Shown here in pieces: positions 1 to 8,255 of a DNA stretch of 16,498 bases (its first letter is position 1; each line of letters starts with the position of its first letter). The DNA comes from Clostridiales bacterium. Its GTDB lineage: Bacteria > Bacillota > Clostridia > TANB77 > CAG-508. The stretch covers positions 30,372 to 46,869 of the forward strand of contig DNVW01000012.1 in assembly GCA_003507395.1 (NCBI GenBank). Direction: 5' to 3'. The notes beneath the pieces are model-generated. The model was not told the DNA's origin, did not search any database, and saw nothing but the letters and a program-made list of their open reading frames with translations. Made by a program: the position numbers and the translations under genes.

Positions 1-42
1 AAAATCTCTGTACCCACTGACAATTGATAATTGGTTTTGAAA

Positions 43-96
43 GGTCTGTCCCCAAAGTGACATTTTGTCACAAAAAGGAACGTCCCCATTGTGACA
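43..96 (+). repeat. 54-bp palindromic repeat, left copy
   Basis: It matches the reverse complement of 15139-15192 at 48 of 54 positions. The inner hairpin GTGACA/TGTCAC encloses a loop of three. It overlaps the 3' end of the transglutaminase-like gene and supplies its stop codon. Bases 1-42 next to it carry only the short palindrome CAATTGATAATTG and no gene that I can see. Confidence 0.8.
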
Positions 97-1210
97 AGGT
101 TGGGAATTTGAATTCTATGCTGTTTTCCACAAATTTGCCATTTTCTTTATGGTCTTTAAAGAATTCATTTGCTCCTTTTAAAAAATATTGATATCTATTT
201 TCGTTGTTCAGAGTTCCTCCATTTTCTATTAATGGGTCATCCCAAGTTACATCTACTGCATACCACTTTTTTTCTAGCATAACATAATTCCAAGCATGTA
301 GTTCTGTTTTTCCTGTGCTGTTAGTTGCTTCACCTGTTACTATTACACATGGTATCTGCATTTTGTCTAATATGTATTTAAACAATCGTGCATATCCTTC
401 GCATACAATTACCTTGTTTTTTAGTGCTCCATATATATTGCGTGTGTCTTTTTTTTCTAATGTTATGTCATATTCCATATTGTCTATAATCCAATTATGT
501 AGATATTTAATTTTATCATAGTCGCTATATCCTTGTAATGCTGAAACTATTTTATTACTTATATTTTCTATGTAATCTTCGGCAATGTTTACTTCTTCTT
601 CGTCTTTAAATGTGTCTATTAGATAGTTTTGTTCTCCTGCACATATAACTACATTGTATGTTGTTTTCCCCCAACTTGTTCTTGATTCTGTTATCAGCAA
701 TACTTTATCTACATCTATGTAAAATACATCTGCATTATCATATGAAAAAGCATCCCAGGCTGATTGAAAAGCTATGCTTAGCTTAGCTTCTCCATCAGTT
801 TGATTTAATAATTCATTAAATTCTGTTCCAAAATCTATTTTATAATTTCCACTTTTTAAATTTTCCTTATTTGAATATAAACCTGCATAAATTATTTTTC
901 CATTGTTATCTAATTGTGAATAGTAGTAATGGTCTGCAATATTTTTTATTTGTTGTTCATTATTTATTGCTGGTTCTTGTTCATCAATTATTGGTTTTAC
1001 TATATTAGTTTCTTGCTCATTGTGTGTATTAGAATGATTAGTATATTCTTCTAATTGTTCTAATGTAGCTATAATATTTTTAGGTTCTACTTTAGCCAAG
1101 TTAATTTCCTGAAAATATAAATAGGCTAGAAAACATAATGATAATATTATTAATATAGTTATTAATGCTATTACTGCTTTTAGTAGTATATTACCTTTGT
1201 TATTTTTCAT
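68..1210 (-). CDS. Membrane-anchored transglutaminase-like protein
   Basis: 380 aa, ATG with AAGGAG upstream. Residues about 9-33 are a membrane anchor and 40-90 a polar linker. The transglutaminase-like fold is at about 230-330 with a visible triad: Cys270 (VIVCEGYARLFKYI), His305 (KTELHAWNYV) and Asp320 (WYAVDVTWDDP). Bacterial members of this superfamily act as proteases, peptide N-glycanases or cross-linkers at the surface; the substrate here is unknown, although surface or pilus proteins are plausible given the neighbours. The last nine residues (LSQWGRSFL) are encoded inside a 54-bp intergenic-type repeat, so the natural C-terminus was probably replaced. A 113-base spacer with no recognisable gene separates it from spoIVB. 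Confidence 0.85.
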   Translation of the reverse strand: MKNNKGNILLKAVIALITILIILSLCFLAYLYFQEINLAKVEPKNIIATLEQLEEYTNHSNTHNEQETNIVKPIIDEQEPAINNEQQIKNIADHYYYSQLDNNGKIIYAGLYSNKENLKSGNYKIDFGTEFNELLNQTDGEAKLSIAFQSAWDAFSYDNADVFYIDVDKVLLITESRTSWGKTTYNVVICAGEQNYLIDTFKDEEEVNIAEDYIENISNKIVSALQGYSDYDKIKYLHNWIIDNMEYDITLEKKDTRNIYGALKNKVIVCEGYARLFKYILDKMQIPCVIVTGEATNSTGKTELHAWNYVMLEKKWYAVDVTWDDPLIENGGTLNNENRYQYFLKGANEFFKDHKENGKFVENSIEFKFPTLSQWGRSFL

Positions 1211-1323
1211 ACATTTTCTCCTTACTTATAGTCATTATTCATTTTTTGAAATTTAATATATTGTATCTGCCTCGTTTATTTGACTACTCTGCCAAAAGTT
1301 TATAATATTCTTTCACTATTTTA

Positions 1324-2524
1324 CTAAGTTTTTGCAGCTTCTTTTATCATTATATCTGCAAAAACCCCATATCCAACAGTTGGTTCATTTACTAATACAT
1401 GTGTAACTGCTCCTATAAATTTATTGTTCTGCATTATTGGTGCACCACTCATTCCGTTGTACTATGCCACCTGTTTTTTCTATTAATTTTGGGTCTGTTA
1501 CTTTTATTAACATACTTTTGTTGTCTTCATTGTTTCCTACATATATTCTTTGTATTTCTATTTCATACTTTTCTATTTTTTCGTTTTCTAATTCACACAA
1601 AATTTCTGCTTTTCCCGTTTTTATTTCTTCTCTTAAAGCTATATCTATGGCACTATTTTCATCTATTTTTAATTTACCTTTATTGGCTATTGTACCATAA
1701 ACACCAAAGTTAGTATTTTTATATATTTTTCCTACGTTAGTACCTGTCTCTATGGTGCCTCTTATTTCTCCAGGCTTGCCTTTTTCTCCTTTGCTAATTG
1801 ATAATATATCTGTTGTTACTAGCTCTCCATTTGCTATATTTATTAACTCTAAAGTATCTACATCTGTAATTCCATGTCCTAATGCTGCAAATGTTTTAGT
1901 TTGTGGGTCGTAAAAAGTCATTGTTCCAACACCTGCTGCAGCATCTCTTACCCATAAACCTATTTTATATTCGTTTTCTTGAGTTTTTACTGGTTTAATG
2001 CTTGTTGTAATTGTGTCCTCGTTTCTTATATATTTTATATTTATGTTTTCACCTTGACTTTTATTAACAGTATTTATTAAGTCTTGGGTATTATTAATTT
2101 CCTTTTGATCTATTTCTATTATCATGTCTCCTTCTTTTATGCCTGACTTTTCATATGGTTTTTTACCTTCTATTTCCGACATTCCTACAACTAATACACC
2201 TTGCGTATATAATTTCATTCCAATTGCTTTGCCTAGTGGTACTACTTTAGTTCTTGGTATTACATTTACTGTTATATCTTTAACTTTAAGTACATCAAAT
2301 AAACTTAATTTATAATCTATTTTGCCTGTGTTTACGGTATTAGTATCTCCACTTGAAGTTTGAACTATATTATAACTATTTACTTGGTTTATACTTATCC
2401 CCAAAATTGTATTTAGTTTTATTTCTTCACCTTGCATTATAATTATATTACTTGGCAATAATGTTATATTACATATATATAAATATACTATTAATAAAAA
2501 AATTATTATACTTATTTTTTTCAT
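1324..2524 (-). CDS. spoIVB: SpoIVB-type PDZ/S55 serine protease, requires one +1 frameshift
   Basis: About 399 aa when the frameshift is bridged. SpoIVB is the intercompartmental protease that triggers pro-sigma-K processing in late sporulation. Residues 1-22 are an N-terminal anchor. Residues about 105-180 form a PDZ domain (VVGMSEIEGKKPYEKSGIKEG then DMIIEIDQKEI). TFAALGHGITD holds the catalytic His217. At 1456 the zero frame CAA CGG AAT stops after a few codons (1421); skipping one C gives GGIVQ then GMSGAPIMQNNKFIGAVTHV and GYGVFADIMIKEAAKT, the full S55 ending with Ser359. The stop becomes TAG at 1324-1326. The gene lies beside pilus genes, and no spo0A is seen. A related S55 protease with another job is possible. 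Confidence 0.88.
1453..1456 (-). other. +1 frameshift site in spoIVB (CAA CGG A)
   Basis: Zero frame is GTA CAA CGG AAT GAG. Skipping the C at 1456 gives GTA CAA GGA ATG AGT GGT GCA, that is GMSGA with the catalytic serine. The site is two codons before the catalytic Ser codon and has the same CGG-A arrangement as both cpaF sites. Confidence 0.8.
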
Positions 2525-2618
2525 GATTATCCCTCTTATTTAGAATAACCACTTTTTTTATTTTAAAACATTTTTATTTTATATTTTTTGTAATATAAGA
2601 AATAATTCACATTTACTC

Positions 2619-4250
2619 TTATACGCCAAAATTATTTGATTTGTATAAGTCATGTTTTTCTCTTGCTAATACTGTTAAATACTTTTGTCTTAGTCCATTA
2701 TATTCATTATCATCTTTTTTATAGATAGTATTATCTATTGTAATATTGTTTCCTGATATTATATCATCTGCTGTATAATATAATTTTGTTGATACTGTAC
2801 AATCATAACAACCTAGCTCTTGCCTTGGATAAAAATAATAGTTTTTTCTTTCAGTGTCTGTAGTTATAGTTATTTTTTGCATTACGAAGTTTAGATTTAA
2901 ATAACCTCTGTATCCTTCTTTAATTTCGGTTGCTTCCATTATTTTTTTACAACCTATTTTGTGGTAAAAGTTTTCATTTGAATTATCTGTATTTTTATCT
3001 ACTATATATATTGCATCTTTATCTATAAATTCCTCATTTTTGCTATTTGATACTACACTATAATTATTAAAATATTTTGTTCCTATTGGTATACCTTGTA
3101 GAAATGAAATTACACAAACTTTATTTGTTATAGTATACCAGTCTACCTCAGAAATTTTTGGCAACATATATTCATAAGTATTGGCATGTGTGTTATATGT
3201 AGATATTGCTGTTAAAAGATTAGTTTGTATTGAGTTTTTTATTACTGACATTCTATGCTCATTAAAGTTTGAATCTTTTCGTTCTGGAGTCTCTAAATCT
3301 TTAAAAATATATGTGTTTCCCAGTTGTTGTTTTAATTCGTCATTGTTTTGAACTGTATCTCCATTTATCCAATCTAGATTTGTTTTTACCCAGTTTGTAA
3401 ATTGGGCTGCATTTATATAATATTCTTTTGCACTTGTGCTATATAATTGTTCGTTTCCTAAGTTTAACCTTTGCTCAGCATATTTTCTTGTCTTACTATC
3501 ATAGATATATTTTTTATTATTGTTATCATACCAAAAATAATCTGCTTCATCTTTATCATAATATACTTTCTTATTTCCATATACAATATATGTATAATCA
3601 CCCTCAGAATCATTTTCGAACATCAGATGTTCTTTTAATAACTCGTTTTCAATACTTACCCCATCGTATTTCACAGTTGCCTTAATAGGGTCTTCAGAGT
3701 TTTGTATATCCAAGATATCGGAACCGATATCTATTAAATGTCCAGACTTTGTATAGTAATTACTTCCATCATAATAATATACTGTTATATAGTTATCTAA
3801 TGTGTAATTGATAATTGCCCTTTGTCTTCCATAACTGTACTCACAAGTATAATAAATATATGGTTTCAGTTCATAAGAATATGTTTCTTCTTGTGTTGTT
3901 CTATTTCTACTGTATATATAATAACCATCATATAATGTAAATACTAAAGCCGGCACATATTCTTGCAAATCTTCTTTACTTCTTGAAAGTGTGGTACTTA
4001 AAGAGTTAAAAAATGTATTAGTAGAAGCTTTTATATCTCTTAGCTTCGAACTAGCTACAGAGGAATATCTATTATGTACTGTATTAAATTGATATGCTTT
4101 TATAGTATCATATGTAGCTTCATTTAATTGTTTAGCATAAAAAGTTTGGTTTGTTATTGTCCCTATTTGCACATTTAAATATTCTGCTAATACTAATGAA
4201 ATTGGCACTATAATTATTATAAAAATAACAGCTATATATTGTAGTTTCAT
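2619..4250 (-). CDS. Large membrane-anchored TadE/TadG-like extracellular protein
   Basis: 543 aa, ATG with GAAAGGA upstream. MKLQYIAVIFIIIIVPISLV is an N-terminal anchor. Residues about 25-100 are helical (NQTFYAKQLNEATYDTIKAY, then a Ser-rich part). From VPALVFTLYDGYYIYSRNR onward the protein is strongly Tyr/Asn/Asp-rich, as expected of a secreted beta-rich domain. The layout, one helix followed by a large outer domain next to pilin genes, resembles TadG-like proteins or a tip adhesin. There are few Cys, including CYDC near residue 480. It follows the intergenic hairpins and may be transcribed separately or as the tail of the operon. Function is inferred. Confidence 0.55.
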   Translation of the reverse strand: MKLQYIAVIFIIIIVPISLVLAEYLNVQIGTITNQTFYAKQLNEATYDTIKAYQFNTVHNRYSSVASSKLRDIKASTNTFFNSLSTTLSRSKEDLQEYVPALVFTLYDGYYIYSRNRTTQEETYSYELKPYIYYTCEYSYGRQRAIINYTLDNYITVYYYDGSNYYTKSGHLIDIGSDILDIQNSEDPIKATVKYDGVSIENELLKEHLMFENDSEGDYTYIVYGNKKVYYDKDEADYFWYDNNNKKYIYDSKTRKYAEQRLNLGNEQLYSTSAKEYYINAAQFTNWVKTNLDWINGDTVQNNDELKQQLGNTYIFKDLETPERKDSNFNEHRMSVIKNSIQTNLLTAISTYNTHANTYEYMLPKISEVDWYTITNKVCVISFLQGIPIGTKYFNNYSVVSNSKNEEFIDKDAIYIVDKNTDNSNENFYHKIGCKKIMEATEIKEGYRGYLNLNFVMQKITITTDTERKNYYFYPRQELGCYDCTVSTKLYYTADDIISGNNITIDNTIYKKDDNEYNGLRQKYLTVLAREKHDLYKSNNFGV

Positions 4251-4303
4251 TTTATTTTCCTTTCGTATTTATTAAACATAAACTTTTGTATTTATTATTC
4301 ATC

Positions 4304-4348
4304 ATTCATTATTCATTACTAATAAATAATAAATAGTGAATAATGAAT
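4304..4348. repeat. AT-rich hairpin
   Basis: ATTCATTATTCA (4304-4315) is the exact reverse complement of TGAATAATGAAT (4337-4348), separated by 21 bases. It lies about 55 bases upstream of the next gene start and could be a weak mRNA structure or an attenuator-like element. AT richness raises the chance of coincidence. Confidence 0.4.
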
Positions 4349-4373
4349 AGTATCTCATTCATTATATTTTTTT

Positions 4374-4457
4374 AAGGAGCACCCAGATGAATAATAATTT
4401 TTTCCTGAAGACCTTACATTTATTTTGGTTTTCAAATTATTATTTTGGATACTCCTT
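4374..4457. repeat. 84-bp imperfect inverted repeat
   Basis: The ends AAGGAG (4374) and CTCCTT (to 4457) and the inner AATAATAATTT/AAATTATTATT pair to form arms of about 25 bases around a central spacer of about 30 bases. No run of T follows on the minus strand, so a simple terminator is unlikely. It could be a small MITE remnant or a structured leader or processing site between the pilin genes and the large anchored protein. Confidence 0.5.
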
Positions 4458-4477
4458 ATTATTACATATATCTTAAA

Positions 4478-4999
4478 TTAATTTGCATTTACCATAACAA
4501 TTCCGCCATGTTGCGCAGAAATTTGATATGTATCATTTCCAGAAACTCTGTAGAAGAAATTTCTTAATAATTGAGAAATAGTTTTGTTTGTATTTTTTAC
4601 TGTAACTGAAACAATGTCTCCCTCTTTTAATTTAATTTCATTATTTGCATTTAGTTCATCCATAATTTGACTAGTATAAACACTATAATATATATTCTCT
4701 CCAATTTTATCTTTTTGTCCTTGTGTTACTTTAACCCCAGGGTTTTCATCTAATTTTTGTATTTGTATATCTACATCAAATGAATTTCCTGTAGCAGTTA
4801 ATGTATTTAAAAATTTATCATAGTCATCTAATGTTAATTTTCCGGTTGCTCTTATATTATCAACAAATTCTGCTGTTGTTGTTTGTACACTTAATTGTGC
4901 TATATCATCTGATCTTTCTGATAATGACATAAGCGGAAATATGAACATTAATATTGCTGCTAAGAAAATTGCAACTATTGTTATTATACTATCTCCCAT
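4478..4999 (-). CDS. Pilin-like/TadE-like single-helix protein
   Basis: 173 aa, ATG with AAGGAGG upstream. MGDSIITIVAIFLAAILMFI is one membrane helix near the N-terminus without the MENASKAL leader. Residues about 43-60 (TTAEFVDNIRATGKLTLDDY) resemble the start of small TadE-like or DUF4320-like proteins of Clostridia, as judged by eye. The C-terminus HGGIVMVNAN is short and neutral. It is the last gene of the tight cluster, since a 227-base gap follows. A minor pseudopilin role is inferred from context. Confidence 0.55.
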   Translation of the reverse strand: MGDSIITIVAIFLAAILMFIFPLMSLSERSDDIAQLSVQTTTAEFVDNIRATGKLTLDDYDKFLNTLTATGNSFDVDIQIQKLDENPGVKVTQGQKDKIGENIYYSVYTSQIMDELNANNEIKLKEGDIVSVTVKNTNKTISQLLRNFFYRVSGNDTYQISAQHGGIVMVNAN

Positions 5000-5011
5000 T
5001 TTATATCCTCC

Positions 5012-5566
5012 TTATGAGCTTTTATCTAGTAATTTATAGGTTATTACAATTTTTTCTTTTTGGTTCTCATCTTTTACTGTTTCAGTATCTGATGTACTTA
5101 TTATTTTAGTGGAATATATCTCCTCAAACTCTCTATTTTTATAGTTTGCTATTAAAACATTTTCTACTATCTTATCAATGTTTTCTTTGAAATTTTCTTG
5201 GCTTCCTATCCAAGGCTCACTTCTATTAACTTCTTCATCAACATCAAAATAATTTATATTCTCTCCTGTCACACTTATATATATTGGTAATGAATTTTCT
5301 TCACTATCTATGAAATTAACTCTATAATCCTCTTTGTAATATCTATATAGTGTCGGAATTATTGTTTCTAAACTAACTACTCTAGTATTTTTTCTAGAAT
5401 TTTCATCTATTATATCATATTCATAATAGCTTGTTTCATCTGATTTAAATATCACAAAATCTGATGTTGCACGTGCTTGTGAAAACATTGTTATACATAT
5501 TGTTAATGCTATAACAAATATTAACATTGAAAATCCTATTATTAAGGCTTGACTTGCATTTTCCAT
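5012..5566 (-). CDS. Pilin-like protein 6 (MENASQALI, diverged body)
   Basis: 184 aa, ATG with AAAGGA upstream. MENASQALIIGFSMLIFVIA shares the family leader and has one helix, but the rest differs: FSQARATSDFVIFKSDETSY and then VSLETIIPTLYRYYKEDYRV, with no QFNxQFE motif. The C-terminus is hydrophilic and charged. It is probably a minor or initiating pseudopilin, since it keeps the leader but not the body of the repeated subunits. Twelve bases separate it from the next gene. Confidence 0.6.
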   Translation of the reverse strand: MENASQALIIGFSMLIFVIALTICITMFSQARATSDFVIFKSDETSYYEYDIIDENSRKNTRVVSLETIIPTLYRYYKEDYRVNFIDSEENSLPIYISVTGENINYFDVDEEVNRSEPWIGSQENFKENIDKIVENVLIANYKNREFEEIYSTKIISTSDTETVKDENQKEKIVITYKLLDKSS

Positions 5567-5583
5567 ATTTTATTTTTCCTTTT

Positions 5584-5988
5584 TTATACCTTCGTTCCCG
5601 GAACACTTTGGGCAGCTTCTGGATCTTCAATATTAATTGCTGTAATTATTCCATTAGTCATTGTTGCAGTTGCTTTGTATTTGCTACTTGCTTTTATGGC
5701 GCTTTTATCTGTTACACCAGTTATACTAACATAACCATTTTCTCCTGATTGTTTACCTGCATTGTTAGTTTTTATTGTATCTATCAATGCTTTAGCAGAT
5801 GTTGAGGTTAATTGTTTATCCAAATAATTTTCAAATTGCCCATTAAATTGTTGTATTGATAATTGATCCATTCCCGTATCACTTACTGTATTTGCTGCTT
5901 GTCTATAAATAAATATTCCTAATCCTATTATTAATATTGCTAGTAATATAGCCCCTGCTATTATCAATGCTTTTGACGCATTTTCCAT
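5584..5988 (-). CDS. Pilin-like protein 5 (candidate major subunit)
   Basis: 134 aa, ATG with AAGGAG upstream. MENASKALIIAGAILLAILI, then FIYRQAANTVSDTGMDQLSI and QQFNGQFENYLDKQLTSTSA, closely follows pilin-like protein 4. It is the shortest of the array, with a simple Thr/Ser/Gly-rich C-terminal region (NGYVSITGVTDKSAIKASSK), features that would fit a major subunit, although no expression evidence exists here. There is no canonical prepilin cleavage site. Next gene 17 bases downstream. Confidence 0.67.
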   Translation of the reverse strand: MENASKALIIAGAILLAILIIGLGIFIYRQAANTVSDTGMDQLSIQQFNGQFENYLDKQLTSTSAKALIDTIKTNNAGKQSGENGYVSITGVTDKSAIKASSKYKATATMTNGIITAINIEDPEAAQSVPGTKV

Positions 5989-6044
5989 ATCTTTTTACTC
6001 CTTAATTTAATTTTGTTTTTTTATTAGTTAACACGTTTTTTTGG

Positions 6045-6500
6045 TTATTGTACTTTTATTAGTTCTTCTTCCTTGATTTCTGTATTACCTGATGGAACTA
6101 AAGTATCTCCTTCTTTAATAATTATGTTGGTTATTAGACCAGAATGGCTATATCCACTATCTTCAACCTGTACACTATATGTTGTACCAGATTTATAATA
6201 TGAAGTAAAATTGTTGCTAGTAACCTCACATCCATTAATTGTAACTTTTTTAGAGTCATCTTCTGCTGACCTATTACTTGATACAATAGTTTTGACTAAT
6301 TGTTTTACATTGCTTCCAGATACATTATTATTTAAATATGGTTCAAATTGTGCATTAAATTGATTTACTGCTAATTGATCCATTGTTCCTGTATCTATTA
6401 CTCCTGCTGCTTGTCTATATATAAATACTCCTAGTCCTATTATTAGAATTGCTAATAATATAGCACCTGCTATAATTAATGCTTTTGATGCGTTTTCCAA
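6045..6500 (-). CDS. Pilin-like protein 4 (TTG start)
   Basis: About 151 aa. I choose the TTG at 6500 because AAGGAGA stands just upstream and the protein then begins (L/M)ENASKALIIAGAILLAIL exactly like its paralogues. The ATG at 6524 would place the ribosome binding site inside the gene and add eight residues. Residues about 8-30 are the membrane helix, followed by FIYRQAAG and VNQFNAQFEPYLNNNVSGSN. The first 30 residues are nearly identical to the next gene, indicating tandem duplication. Likely pilin subunit; TTG may lower its translation. Confidence 0.68.
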   Translation of the reverse strand: MENASKALIIAGAILLAILIIGLGVFIYRQAAGVIDTGTMDQLAVNQFNAQFEPYLNNNVSGSNVKQLVKTIVSSNRSAEDDSKKVTINGCEVTSNNFTSYYKSGTTYSVQVEDSGYSHSGLITNIIIKEGDTLVPSGNTEIKEEELIKVQ

Positions 6501-6586
6501 TTTTATCACTCTCCTTTTGCTCATTTGTATATCTAAATAGACTGTATTACTTTTTGGTAATGCTTGTCTAATATTAATAACTTATA

Positions 6587-7012
6587 TTATATTTCTTCGA
6601 AAAATAAGCTTTTTACATTTCCATTTTTGTGATAATCTATTTTTGTACATTTAAAACTAAATGTTGCATAGTTTTGTATAAAATTTTCTATTCCATTATT
6701 TGAAATAGCCTCCATGTCAAATATGTTATCACTTTCTAAAAATTTTACATATATTTTAACTGATTTTTCGTTATCTTCTATATATATGTTATTTTCATCT
6801 TTTTGTATATCATTTTTTTCGTTATTATCTATTGTTTTATTTATTATACTTATAAAATCTGTGCCTAATATTGGTTTATTATACCAACTTTCGTATTGCT
6901 TGTTATATTGTGCAATATTAGCTTGTGTTTGTCTATAATTATACACTGTGCATCCAACTATTGCAGAAATTATAAGTAATATAGTTAATATTATAAAAAA
7001 ATTTCTTTTCAT
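6587..7012 (-). CDS. Pilin-like protein 3, diverged N-terminus, possible lipobox
   Basis: About 141 aa from ATG 7012, with GGAAGG 4 bases upstream; an upstream in-frame TTG at 7024 overlaps that site and is less likely. The MENASKAL start is missing. Instead MKRNFFIILTILLIISAIVG is followed by Cys-Thr, so the IVGC stretch resembles a weak lipoprotein signal. Nonetheless QYNKQYESWYNKPILGTDF followed by ISIINKTIDNN matches the post-helix motif of the other pilin-like proteins, so it seems to be a diverged member. Function unknown; perhaps a membrane-retained minor subunit. Confidence 0.55.
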   Translation of the reverse strand: MKRNFFIILTILLIISAIVGCTVYNYRQTQANIAQYNKQYESWYNKPILGTDFISIINKTIDNNEKNDIQKDENNIYIEDNEKSVKIYVKFLESDNIFDMEAISNNGIENFIQNYATFSFKCTKIDYHKNGNVKSLFFEEI

Positions 7013-7068
7013 ATTACCTTCCAAATTTATTTATATTATACCATTTTTTGCATTTATGTGCAATATTT

Positions 7069-7560
7069 TTATTTGTTTTCATATTCAAAATCTATCTCAT
7101 AAACTCTACTTGTTATATCACTTATTTTTATATTGGTACATTTAAAGCATTTTATTTTTGTCTCTTCCTTTTGTCCTTCTTCAGCAATTCTTATAGTAGA
7201 ATTATTTTCTATAAAATTAGTATAATACTCTTCACTTTCTCTTTCTAAATTATTTTTTTGTCCTATTACATTGACATTAACATAGTAATTGTATCCACTT
7301 CCTTCTGTAAGTTCATAATACTCATTATTATTTTTTGCTAAATTTGCAATAGATACTATATCATGAGCTGTACAATTAGCTAGTCCATCATATTTTAAAA
7401 ATTGATTATTAAATTTATCTATTTTTTCTTGTTCTACTTTGCTATATACTTCGGAGCTTGTATTTCCTAATGTTGTAAATAGATATACAGCAATTGTAAT
7501 TATTATTACTCCTATTAGTACTCCTGCTGCTATTGTTAAAGCTTTTGCTGCATTTTCCAT
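7069..7560 (-). CDS. Pilin-like protein 2 (MENAAKALT family)
   Basis: 163 aa, ATG with AAGGAGC upstream. MENAAKALTIAAGVLIGVII is the family N-terminus with a single membrane helix. KIDKFNNQFLKYDGLANCTA followed by HDIVSIANLAKNNN corresponds to the shared downstream motif. Unlike its neighbours it carries cysteines (the Cys in the motif, then KCFKC near residues 145-149), so an internal disulfide is possible outside the cell. Probable minor pilin; the family is otherwise unrecognised. Confidence 0.62.
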   Translation of the reverse strand: MENAAKALTIAAGVLIGVIIITIAVYLFTTLGNTSSEVYSKVEQEKIDKFNNQFLKYDGLANCTAHDIVSIANLAKNNNEYYELTEGSGYNYYVNVNVIGQKNNLERESEEYYTNFIENNSTIRIAEEGQKEETKIKCFKCTNIKISDITSRVYEIDFEYENK

Positions 7561-7575
7561 ATATTAGCTCCTTTC

Positions 7576-8232
7576 TTATTTAGGCTGTATTAGCACACTT
7601 TCTATTATTCCTGTAGTTTCACTATGTGTTATCTCTGCTTTAAATTTTTTTTCTTTAAATGTATTTATACAATTCATATACATCTCATATCTAACAAGAA
7701 GTAAAGATATTGTACTTAAATCATCAGTTATCTCATACAGTTCTATGTATCTTTGTATTTCATCAGTATTTGTTCGTAAGAATCCATATAATTCTTCTAT
7801 AGTCTTTCCATTTGATATCATTTTCTTTCCATTTTGATTTCTTATTTCAACTGCTTTATTATAATCATTTTGTAAGCTTTGCATTGTATTATATTCATCT
7901 TTAAAACATAAACTTACATCATTTTCTTTTCCATCAGCTTTTATCTTTATTTTAAGCTGAATTTCTGGATATCCATCACTCTCTGGATATTTTTTGCTAT
8001 AGTCTTCTATCGCATTGCATATAGATAATACTTCTGAACCATATATTACACTTTTACTAGTATATTTTTCTATTTGTTCATTTATTTTGCTTACTTGCGC
8101 ATTTGATAATCCTACATCCTTTTCCTTCTGTAGACTTGTTATTCCTCTATAAGCAAACATTACTACTCCTATTATTATTATTGATAGTAAAACTCCACCT
8201 GCCATAAGAAGTGCTTTTGAAGCATTTTCCAT
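7576..8232 (-). CDS. Pilin-like protein 1 (MENASKALL family)
   Basis: 218 aa. The start MENASKALLMAGGVLLSIII matches the start of four other proteins in the array. There is one membrane helix at about residues 8-28 and no long leader or classical G|xxxxE prepilin site. AAAGGGG lies about 13 bases upstream, a rather long spacing. Downstream of the helix KINEQIEKYTSKSVIYGSEV is its version of the shared motif QFNxQFExYL...GSxV. It is the longest of the five, with a central helical insertion. It is probably a structural or minor pilin of the system encoded upstream; this is from context and N-terminal architecture, not a recognised family. Confidence 0.65.
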   Translation of the reverse strand: MENASKALLMAGGVLLSIIIIGVVMFAYRGITSLQKEKDVGLSNAQVSKINEQIEKYTSKSVIYGSEVLSICNAIEDYSKKYPESDGYPEIQLKIKIKADGKENDVSLCFKDEYNTMQSLQNDYNKAVEIRNQNGKKMISNGKTIEELYGFLRTNTDEIQRYIELYEITDDLSTISLLLVRYEMYMNCINTFKEKKFKAEITHSETTGIIESVLIQPK

Positions 8233-8255
8233 TTACAAATTCAATCCCCTTTCTA

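Noticed and set aside
1324..2524. spoIVB as a plain pseudogene
   Set aside because: Only a single base separates it from a full-length S55 protease, the downstream frame is fully conserved, and the break has the same CGG-A form as two others; decay or sequencing error is not excluded but is not the simplest reading.
2525..2618. Sigma-G/F-like promoter ahead of spoIVB (GTATA near 2610)
   Set aside because: GTATA is present, but no convincing CATNNTA or GGNNANNNT box at the right spacing could be found.
4388..4474. Plus-strand 28-codon reading frame with AAGGAG upstream
   Set aside because: The apparent ribosome binding site is one arm of the inverted repeat, and the short peptide has no recognisable character.
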